In this document: in pieces, positions 1-5,102 of the stretch | How positions within the stretch are numbered: the stretch's first letter is position 1 | Layout: every line of letters begins with the position of its first letter | Source of the DNA: Candidatus Pacearchaeota archaeon | GTDB lineage: Archaea > Nanobdellota > Nanobdellia > Pacearchaeales > GW2011-AR1 | DNA length: 5,663 nt | Reading direction: 5' to 3' | Assembly: GCA_015520065.1 (NCBI GenBank) | Contig: WAQV01000064.1 | Span: forward strand, 1-5,663 | Notes under the pieces: model-generated | What the model saw: only the letters and a program-made list of their open reading frames with translations | What the model was told of the DNA's origin: nothing | The model's database searches: none | Program-made: the position numbers and the translations under genes

Positions 1-421
1 GATGTAAACATTATTATTTCTTTCACTCTCTCTTTGATTGTTTTATCAATCTGATAATTATAAAACTCTTTATCAGAGCCATCTGCCCTATAAGGAATCT
101 TCCAAGGAGCAACAAGTATAAGTTTGAGAATTTTTTCTTGCTTTCTCCTAGCCAACGCACTAAAAAAGCGCAACCGCAACTATGACCAATCAAGATTGTA
201 TGCTCATCAACATTGTATTTCTCAAATTCTGATTTGAATTTTCCATAGTCAGGATTCCATGGAGTTGGCATAAGAGGTATCTCTGTTTTTATTCCTTTTG
301 CTATAAGCTGGTTTTTTATCCAGGGTAGCCAGTGCTTATCATAAGTTCTGGTTTCAGGATTCATTTCCTTCTTAATATTTGAAGGGCATCCATGAATTAT
401 TACACATTTTCTTCTTCCCAT
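1..421 (-). CDS. RBBP9/YdeN-type alpha/beta serine hydrolase, frameshifted, 3' end outside window
   Basis: This looks like a small cytoplasmic alpha/beta hydrolase of the RBBP9/YdeN family; the substrate is unknown. Counting from the ATG at 421, a first beta strand and 'IIHGCPSN' (residues 8-15) are followed by 'KHWLPWIK' and 'MPTPWNP'. The nucleophile elbow 'GHSCG' (79-83) carries the likely catalytic Ser81. After 'GESKKK' the zero frame gives unconvincing sequence and stops near base 23. The -1 frame entered at the T-run 131-136 (A6 on the coding strand) instead reads 'ILKLILVAPWKIPYR', then 'SDKEFYNYQIDKTIKERV' and 'IIMFTS' up to the window edge, which is what this family normally has. One lost A, a sequencing error, or programmed slippage would explain it. 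The catalytic Asp and His would lie beyond base 1. An upstream ATG at 487 is open but adds 22 atypical residues overlapping the neighbouring gene, so I prefer 421. Confidence 0.8.
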
Positions 422-464
422 TTTAATGTTTCTTTTTATTAAACGCTTTACAATAGTCGCAAGG

Positions 465-662
465 TTAAGGAAAGATAAACCTTTCATCAGGTTTTGGAAT
501 ATAAATTATGACAAAATCCTTATATCCTTTCTTTACTGATTCATTGTAGACCTTAACTATTTCCTCGTTATAGGTTATTACTTTCTTATCAGTAAATGAT
601 GGTATAGCGATATATTTTCCGTAATACTTTTCTGAATACTTTTCAACTAATCTACAGAGCAT
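465..662 (-). CDS. Small DUF5678-like protein
   Basis: This encodes a small protein of about 65 residues without a signal peptide or membrane segment, so it is probably cytoplasmic. Its core, 'YYGKYIAIPSF', 'KKVITYNEEIVKVYNESVKKG' in two pieces and 'YKDFVIIYIPKP', has the layout of the DUF5678 family: G-K-(Y/W)-(V/I)-A-I strand, a 'kVi.y...' hairpin, one helix, then a last strand ending in proline. No biochemical function is established for that family to my knowledge. The ATG at 662 is chosen; a TTG at 674 in the same frame would add four residues. The gene overlaps the end of hisS by 11 nt with the ATG start, and no clear Shine-Dalgarno sequence is visible. It is therefore probably cotranscribed with hisS. 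The family call rests on pattern memory only. Confidence 0.7.
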   Translation of the reverse strand: MLCRLVEKYSEKYYGKYIAIPSFTDKKVITYNEEIVKVYNESVKKGYKDFVIIYIPKPDERFIFP

Positions 663-1809
663 TTTTCTTGTCAAAAGAAATTTTCTTCTCTTTTCCAGTT
701 TTCATATCTCTCAGTTTGAGTTTTTTTTCCTTTATCTCCTTTTCACCTATAAAAACAACCTTTGGAATGTTGTATGAATTCGCATATTCTAATGCCTTAG
801 AAGGTTTTCCGTAAAATATTCTTGCTGACTTTCCACTCTTTCTCAGTCTCTGGGCTATTTTAATTGCCTCTTTGTCCTGATTTAAGGATATGATTAAATA
901 ACTTTCATCATCCACTTCAATATCAGCAAGGCTGCAAAGCCTCTCTATGCCAAAAGACGCCCCAAAACTTTCAGCCCTATTGACAACATATCTTCCACCG
1001 CTGCATATTGTTTCTTTCATTTTTTTTGTCTTAACTTCAAAAACACTGCCTGTGTAATAAGACAATCCTCTTGCCAGACTTGAAAGAAATTCTACCTCAA
1101 CCCCATAAATCCTGCAGTATTTTTTTAATTCCTCAATTTCCTTGTATGATTCATACTTTTTGAAGAATTCTTCTTTTTGTTTAAATATCTCCAAAAGCTT
1201 TTCAGCTTTGTAGCTTTTGAGTTGCTTTTTCACCTCCTCATAAGGAAGCTTGTCAAGCTTGTCTATAATTCTTATTACGCTCTCTTTATTTTTAATTTTA
1301 AACTCATCTAAAATCTCATTTAGAAGTTTTCTGTTGTTTATATAGATAGTAAACTTAATTTTCATGGCATTCAGTATATCTCTAACCATTGCCAAAATCT
1401 CTGCTTCATCTTTTTCAGGAGTTTTAGAAAGACCAATTGTATCAGCATCTGCCTGAACAAACTGCCTAAACCTGTTTGCTGAAACAGGCTCGTCTCTGAA
1501 CACAGGACCAATCTGGTATCTCTTGTATGGAAGCTTCTTATTTTGTGCAATTCTCTTTAACTGAAATGTAAACTCATATCTTAAAGCAAGCTTTCTCTTG
1601 CCTCTGTCTTGCAGTTTGAAAATGTCTGAGACTGCTTCATCCTGAGGATTTTCCCCTCTTACAAATTCCTCATACTCAATCACAGGAGTTTCAGCAGGCT
1701 CAAATCCATACACTCTGAAAAACTCTGCAATTATGCTTTTTATTTTCTCCCTTTTTTTTGCTTCCTTTCCAGTATAGTCATTAAATCCTTTAACTCTTTC
1801 AGTCTTCAT
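652..1809 (-). CDS. hisS: Histidyl-tRNA synthetase
   Basis: This class II aminoacyl-tRNA synthetase charges tRNA-His with histidine, using ATP, in the cytoplasm. The N-terminus 'VKGFNDYTGKEAKKRE' matches the usual 'KGtrD' opening. Motif 1 lies around 'AETPVIEYEEF' (39-49). Motif 2 is 'YQIGPVFRDEP' followed by 'NRFRQFVQADADTIG' (98-126) with Arg105. The histidine-specific HisA motif is 'LARGLSYYTG' (245-254), motif 3 is 'GASFGIERL' (283-291), and the anticodon-binding domain fills about 304-380. Two local variants differ from the bacterial consensus: 'LRYEFT' at 76-81 instead of 'LRPE-x-T', and Ser250 where most enzymes have Asp in 'RGLDYY'. I recall similar forms in DPANN archaea, so these are probably lineage features and not damage. 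At 385 residues it is shorter than the usual roughly 420. The ATG at 1809 directly precedes the conserved N-terminus, and a TATA-like box about 27 bp upstream suggests a leaderless mRNA. Confidence 0.96.
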   Translation of the reverse strand: MKTERVKGFNDYTGKEAKKREKIKSIIAEFFRVYGFEPAETPVIEYEEFVRGENPQDEAVSDIFKLQDRGKRKLALRYEFTFQLKRIAQNKKLPYKRYQIGPVFRDEPVSANRFRQFVQADADTIGLSKTPEKDEAEILAMVRDILNAMKIKFTIYINNRKLLNEILDEFKIKNKESVIRIIDKLDKLPYEEVKKQLKSYKAEKLLEIFKQKEEFFKKYESYKEIEELKKYCRIYGVEVEFLSSLARGLSYYTGSVFEVKTKKMKETICSGGRYVVNRAESFGASFGIERLCSLADIEVDDESYLIISLNQDKEAIKIAQRLRKSGKSARIFYGKPSKALEYANSYNIPKVVFIGEKEIKEKKLKLRDMKTGKEKKISFDKKNAL

Positions 1810-1832
1810 CTTTATTAATAAGAAATCTTCTT

Positions 1833-1840
1833 TTTAATAA
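1833..1840 (-). promoter_or_regulatory. TATA-like box for hisS
   Basis: On the minus strand this reads TTATTAAA, preceded by an A-rich BRE-like GCAAA. Its centre is about 27 bp upstream of the A of the hisS ATG at 1809. In archaea transcription starts about 26 bp downstream of the TATA centre, so the mRNA would begin at or next to the start codon, which agrees with the absence of a Shine-Dalgarno sequence there. In AT-rich DNA such a match is cheap, so this is a spacing-based inference. Confidence 0.4.
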
Positions 1841-1850
1841 TTTGCTTTCC

Positions 1851-1856
1851 AAAAAA
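1851..1856 (-). terminator. Possible U-tract terminator after the cysteine-rich gene
   Basis: A run of six T on the minus strand begins 12 nt past the TAA of the cysteine-rich gene. Archaeal transcription often ends at such U-tracts without a hairpin. The run is short and sits just upstream of the putative hisS promoter, which fits a boundary between two transcription units but does not prove it. Confidence 0.25.
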
Positions 1857-1868
1857 TGAACTATCTTT

Positions 1869-3413
1869 TTATTTCTCAATTACTGTCTTATATCCTGTGC
1901 AATCTCCAATTGCAGAACATATATTTTGCATCTTGTTTTCCCAACCACTTCCAAGGCATTCTTTATTCTTTTTCACTTTCTTTCCTCCAAGGAGACCTTT
2001 TTCATATACCACTTCACACTGAGTTGAGGCAGCTGAGCAAATTGCAGCAGCATCGCTTTCAGTGTCCCAGAAACCCAGTCCAGGAGTGAATTCAGGAACG
2101 CATTTGATTTTCTGTCCAGGTGATACTCCTCCGCTGACACTTACCTCTCCCAATGCACCATAAGCTTTTCTTGACACCCCTTCTCCTATCCACACACAAT
2201 CTCTTTTATCCTTGTTCTCGCAATCTTTTTTGCTTTGCTGTGCTATGCAGTCTTGCCACTTGTTTACTCTGCATGCTGCTGTTTTGAAGCCATTCACTTC
2301 ATCTTCTATGCAGATTTCCTGCCTGTAATCTGCGCAAGGCTCTATAGTAATCTCTCCATTATAGCAAACTCCTCTGAAATATCTGCTTCCAGGAAGGTTC
2401 TTGTCAGCACCTTCGGATTTTATGCAGAATGTCTCTCCATGCCTGTATTTTTTTCCTTCATACTTGCAGTCAAGGCTTCTGCATATGAAGTTTCCGTAGT
2501 TAGGCTTTACTCTGTCTTTACCTCTCTCGTAAGCTTTGCAGGTGCTTCCAAGGAAATAATCGCAGTTTCCGCATGTTGCAGAGTTTTTGTTTCCTTCAGG
2601 GTCATTAAAACCGCAGCTCTCTTCCTTGCTTACAATTCTTGACCAATAGCTTTTATCTCTTATTTTCCTTGCATCATAGATATTTGCTATATTTCCGCAA
2701 GTATCTACAAAATAAACTTCATCTCTTCCTTCAACGCATGTTGTTTTCTCACTCGGTCCGCAGTTTGTTCCTAATTCCTCAGCAGAGCATAAAACTCCTT
2801 CATAAAACTCAGTGCTTCCAGCTCCAAGGGTTTTTTCCATTTCCTGGCACTCTTTTCTTGTTGTGAATTTGCAGGTTCTCTCAAACTCTCTCTCAAAGAC
2901 GCACGCTCCTTTCTCTTGAGATGTTGCAGTCGCTATGCATTCTATCTCACTTCCAACATTTGTTTTGAAATTAATCTCCAGTCCGTAAATTGCAGAAAGC
3001 CTTTTGCATCTTGTCTGCGTTACAAATGCTGCCTGGTCTCCCATAACGCAACATCCTAACTGGCACTGAGGTATTTCATCTGAAGTGCCTTCAATCCATA
3101 CTCCTCCATCAGACTTATCTCCATCACCATTAGGGTCTTCGCATACTTTTTGAGGGGTATTCTCCATGCATATTCCTTCCTGGCTGTCAACACAAGTCCC
3201 AAGCTTGCAGTAAGATGTAGCTTCGCATGAAGCAGGAACTTTTCTGTAATCGCTATCGCACTTATCCATAGGAGCATTCTGGCACCATGCTCCATCAACT
3301 GTTTTTTCGCAGCAATAAGAAACCTCAACAGCATTTGCAATGAGTATATTGTATATAAAGATAGCTGCTAAAAAACAAACCATAATAAACATTGCTTTCA
3401 TTTTGCTATTCAT
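1869..3413 (-). CDS. Secreted cysteine-rich protein (514 aa)
   Basis: Function is unknown; this is an exported, probably extensively disulfide-bonded protein on or near the cell surface. Residues 1-28 form a signal peptide or N-terminal anchor: 'MNSKMK', a hydrophobic stretch 'MFIMVCFLAAIFIYNILI', then 'ANA' before 'VEVSYCC'. The rest holds 41 cysteines spread over its whole length, including pairs at 34-35 and 121-122 and a 'CGNC' at 281-284. There is no second clear membrane segment. 'DPNGDGDKSDGG' at 93-104 resembles a DxNxDGxxxD calcium-binding loop. The ATG at 3413 is well supported: it overlaps the stop of the upstream HEPN gene as ATGA and has a good GGTGA ribosome binding site 7 nt upstream. 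I recall related DPANN proteins that are considerably longer, so the end soon after 'AIGDCTGYK' may be a truncated or short variant. No stop or frameshift interrupts the 514 codons. Confidence 0.85.
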   Translation of the reverse strand: MNSKMKAMFIMVCFLAAIFIYNILIANAVEVSYCCEKTVDGAWCQNAPMDKCDSDYRKVPASCEATSYCKLGTCVDSQEGICMENTPQKVCEDPNGDGDKSDGGVWIEGTSDEIPQCQLGCCVMGDQAAFVTQTRCKRLSAIYGLEINFKTNVGSEIECIATATSQEKGACVFEREFERTCKFTTRKECQEMEKTLGAGSTEFYEGVLCSAEELGTNCGPSEKTTCVEGRDEVYFVDTCGNIANIYDARKIRDKSYWSRIVSKEESCGFNDPEGNKNSATCGNCDYFLGSTCKAYERGKDRVKPNYGNFICRSLDCKYEGKKYRHGETFCIKSEGADKNLPGSRYFRGVCYNGEITIEPCADYRQEICIEDEVNGFKTAACRVNKWQDCIAQQSKKDCENKDKRDCVWIGEGVSRKAYGALGEVSVSGGVSPGQKIKCVPEFTPGLGFWDTESDAAAICSAASTQCEVVYEKGLLGGKKVKKNKECLGSGWENKMQNICSAIGDCTGYKTVIEK

Positions 3414-3826
3414 TTTATCCTCACCCTCTTTCTGATTTTATCAATAAAGCTATCTATTATATTCATTTTTTTAATTATTTTAAATATATCTTTTTTTCCT
3501 AGTTCAAAATAAGAGTGTGCTATTATGTTTCTGTAGTTTATTAGTTCAATTATCTCTGATGCCTCTTTCTTATTCATTACTCCTGCTTTTGATAGTTTTT
3601 CAAATATCTCAGAATATCTTGAAGGCATACCTATATCTTCTTTAATAAGTATCTCTTCTCCTAGATCAATAACTCTATTAAGCACAGAAAAACAGAGCAT
3701 TGATGCTGCATAAAGATTTTTTGAGTTATCTAAATCCTTAATATCTTTTATTTCCAGGCCCTCAAGCTCTTTTTTATACATTTTTATATCTTGTATTATC
3801 TTGGAAATTTTCTCTATGTCATACAT
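3410..3826 (-). CDS. hepT: HEPN-domain toxin of the HepT/DUF86 type
   Basis: This is a 138-residue, largely helical HEPN protein of the HepT (DUF86) type. Family members are dimeric metal-independent RNases acting as the toxin of HEPN/MNT modules. The defining R-x4-H-x-Y motif is intact as 'RNIIAHSY', with Arg99 and His104 as the RNase pair and Tyr106 as the tyrosine that MntA partners AMPylate to silence the toxin. Other family marks are 'RVIDLGEEI' (51-59) and 'MPSRYSEIFEKLSKAGVM' (67-84), which correspond to the usual 'ID-(I/L)-g' helix and the 'y-e-F-x-x-L-x-x-x-g-v' helix. The ATG at 3826 overlaps the end of the nucleotidyltransferase gene by 13 nt and has a GGGAGA ribosome binding site 7 nt upstream. 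Its stop overlaps the start of the cysteine-rich gene. Toxicity and RNA target are inferred from the family, not shown here. Confidence 0.9.
   Translation of the reverse strand: MYDIEKISKIIQDIKMYKKELEGLEIKDIKDLDNSKNLYAASMLCFSVLNRVIDLGEEILIKEDIGMPSRYSEIFEKLSKAGVMNKKEASEIIELINYRNIIAHSYFELGKKDIFKIIKKMNIIDSFIDKIRKRVRIK
3419..3428 (-). promoter_or_regulatory. Ribosome binding site of the cysteine-rich gene, inside the HEPN gene
   Basis: The minus strand reads GAGGGTGAGG, containing the archaeal-type GGTGA core 7 nt before the ATG at 3413. It lies within the last codons of the HEPN gene, which encode Arg-Val-Arg. It fixes the start of the cysteine-rich protein and suggests its translation is coupled to that of the toxin gene. 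Confidence 0.7.
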
Positions 3827-4212
3827 CCTACCGTCTCCCTGCAGTGCTTATTGATTATGTATTTAAAATCAAGATAGTTTTTTAGTGTCCTGATTTTCAG
3901 TTCACTAATAAATTGAACATCTTTTAAAACAAGAGGTTTACCTTCTCTGAAAATCCTTATCTTTATCCAGATAGGGAGTTCATTAAAAAAAGAGATATCT
4001 AAATTGTCAGAGAGATATTTTCTTGCTGAATTTTTTTCTTTTTCATTTAAATTACCTATAATGCATAAATCTATATCTGAAAGAGCATGAAAATTACTTC
4101 TTGCATAACTTCCAAAAAGATATACAGCTTTGACACTCTTAATTTTTGATATACTCTCTGCTATTTTTTGTATCTCTTCAGGTTTTGTTATTACTTTGAC
4201 TTTATTTTCCAT
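3814..4212 (-). CDS. mntA: MNT-type minimal nucleotidyltransferase (MntA-like antitoxin)
   Basis: This 132-residue protein has the minimal polymerase-beta-like nucleotidyltransferase fold. The signature G-S-x10-D-x-D is complete: 'FGSYARS' with Gly34-Ser35, then 'SDIDLCII' with Asp46 and Asp48. A third acidic residue, Asp72 in 'LDISFF', is where the family has its last metal ligand. The following 'IRIFREGKPLVLKD' matches the common 'I-x-x-x-G-x-x-L-x-x-x-d' segment. Characterised MntA antitoxins use ATP to transfer AMP onto a tyrosine near the HEPN active site, and the partner gene downstream keeps that tyrosine, so this pair is likely a functional HEPN/MNT module. The start ATG at 4212 lies 2 nt after the stop of the pilin-like gene and has a GGAGTG ribosome binding site 5 nt upstream. 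Codon use and base composition look like those of the neighbours, so recent acquisition is not obvious. Confidence 0.92.
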   Translation of the reverse strand: MENKVKVITKPEEIQKIAESISKIKSVKAVYLFGSYARSNFHALSDIDLCIIGNLNEKEKNSARKYLSDNLDISFFNELPIWIKIRIFREGKPLVLKDVQFISELKIRTLKNYLDFKYIINKHCRETVGCMT

Positions 4213-4214
4213 TT

Positions 4215-5036
4215 TTACACTCCGTAAACTTTATCTGCTCCGTATCCTGCAGGCCATGCAACGCTTCTTGATGCAAACTGCAATACATCGCCTGTATTTC
4301 TGTCAGTTAGTATGTATATTGTTGTCCCGTCTGACTGCTTTTTCTTTTCTACTTTTAAATCATGGTAGTAATTCATATATACTGTTGTTTCAGCATCTCC
4401 ATAACGAGCCTCCCAGTTCAGGATGCTGTTTGCAATCCCTATCAACTCATAAAGATTATTATTAACTATAACTTTTAAATTTTCATATTTCTTTGCTGCT
4501 TCCTCACCTTTGCTTAATGAAATGCTGCTGTTGGAAAAAGTTACTGCTATTATCTTTGGTAAAAGTTCCACTTCCATAACCCCTCTGTTTAGACTTACGC
4601 TGTAACCTTTTTTCTCAAAACTCTCTTTTAAGAAAGACATGCATCCTTCTGCTTCATCTCTTATAACATTTTTAATTTCATTTTCAATATGCCTTTTAAG
4701 CATCGGTTGTTGCATTACGCATGTTTTATAGTATTCTTCAGTATAGCACAGATACTCTATCTTTGTATTGTTGTAGTTATAGTAAAATCCAGGATTAATG
4801 CTTCCTCCTTGTTTTGCTGCTGTGCTTGCAGCTTCCTGTATTTTGTCTTCAAGGCACTCTTGAAGCACCTGCACAGGATTTTTTTCACTAAAGTCAAGAC
4901 TGCTTTTTATTGAAGGATAAAAGTAATACAATATTATAATAAGCACAATCAGAGATATGGCTATAATTACAAATACTGTAACCTGCGCTTTTTTATTATC
5001 TGATACAGGTAAACCTTCCTCCAACCTCTTTTTCAT
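4215..5036 (-). CDS. Membrane-anchored pilin-like protein of a DPANN type
   Basis: Function is unknown. From the ATG at 5036 it has 273 residues: a charged N-terminus 'MKKRLEEGLPVSDNKKA', then one hydrophobic segment starting 'QVTVFVIIAISLIVLIIILY' (about 18-37), then a roughly 230-residue domain expected outside the cell. 'KKA-Q' before the hydrophobic stretch resembles the archaeal prepilin peptidase site, but position +5 is Phe rather than the Glu of true pilins. The outer part holds four cysteines (61, 97, 106, 132) and a conserved-looking stretch 'YLCYTEEYYKTCVMQQPMLK'. I remember similar proteins in Woesearchaeota-like genomes, with no assigned role. In-frame starts also exist at ATG 5042 and TTG 5057. 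I prefer 5036 because a TATA-like box centred about 26 bp upstream would place transcription start right there. It is followed after 2 nt by the antitoxin gene and probably heads the four-gene operon. Confidence 0.8.
   Translation of the reverse strand: MKKRLEEGLPVSDNKKAQVTVFVIIAISLIVLIIILYYFYPSIKSSLDFSEKNPVQVLQECLEDKIQEAASTAAKQGGSINPGFYYNYNNTKIEYLCYTEEYYKTCVMQQPMLKRHIENEIKNVIRDEAEGCMSFLKESFEKKGYSVSLNRGVMEVELLPKIIAVTFSNSSISLSKGEEAAKKYENLKVIVNNNLYELIGIANSILNWEARYGDAETTVYMNYYHDLKVEKKKQSDGTTIYILTDRNTGDVLQFASRSVAWPAGYGADKVYGV
4218..4223 (-). promoter_or_regulatory. Ribosome binding site of the MNT gene
   Basis: GGAGTG on the minus strand lies 5 nt before the ATG at 4212 and inside the last two sense codons of the pilin-like gene, next to its TAA. 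It supports the chosen start and coupling of the antitoxin's translation to the upstream membrane protein gene. Confidence 0.6.
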
Positions 5037-5057
5037 ACTCATTAAAGGAAATTTCAA

Positions 5058-5065
5058 TTTATAAA
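5058..5065 (-). promoter_or_regulatory. TATA-like box upstream of the four-gene operon
   Basis: The palindrome TTTATAAA lies in the 60-bp gap after the Ig-like gene, with an A-rich BRE-like ACAAAT just upstream on the minus strand. Its centre is about 26 bp from the ATG at 5036, predicting a leaderless mRNA starting at that codon. No Shine-Dalgarno sequence is visible before any of the three possible starts, which agrees. This would drive the pilin-like, MNT, HEPN and cysteine-rich genes. Confidence 0.5.
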
Positions 5066-5102
5066 TATTTGTTAACTCAGCAGTGTTTATAATTGATTTA
5101 TG

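Noticed and set aside
131..136. Programmed -1 frameshifting at the A6 run as the first explanation
   Set aside because: In the zero frame the run is preceded by G, so it is not a classical X-XXY-YYZ heptamer. A lost base or sequencing error in a homopolymer is simpler.
422..487. Upstream extension of the hydrolase to the ATG at 487
   Set aside because: The extra 22 residues are not like the family's start, which begins a few residues before 'IIHGCPSN', and they overlap the neighbouring small gene.
1856..2866. Three plus-strand open frames (1856-2089, 2235-2642, 2639-2866) opposite the cysteine-rich gene
   Set aside because: They are antisense to a long, well-supported gene, have low-complexity aromatic/Ser/Leu/Cys-rich translations typical of reversed codons, and lack ribosome binding sites.
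3056..3340. Minus-strand 94-codon frame inside the cysteine-rich gene
   Set aside because: It is out of frame with the signal-peptide-bearing protein that covers it and shows no recognisable motif.
4130..4913. Plus-strand frames at 4130-4465 and 4689-4913
   Set aside because: Both are antisense to the MNT and pilin-like genes, whose motifs and spacing are clear; the translations look like reverse shadows.
5037..5102. A regulatory RNA or riboswitch in the gap before the pilin-like gene
   Set aside because: The gap is only about 60 bp, strongly AT-rich, has no convincing stem, and is accounted for by a TATA-like box.
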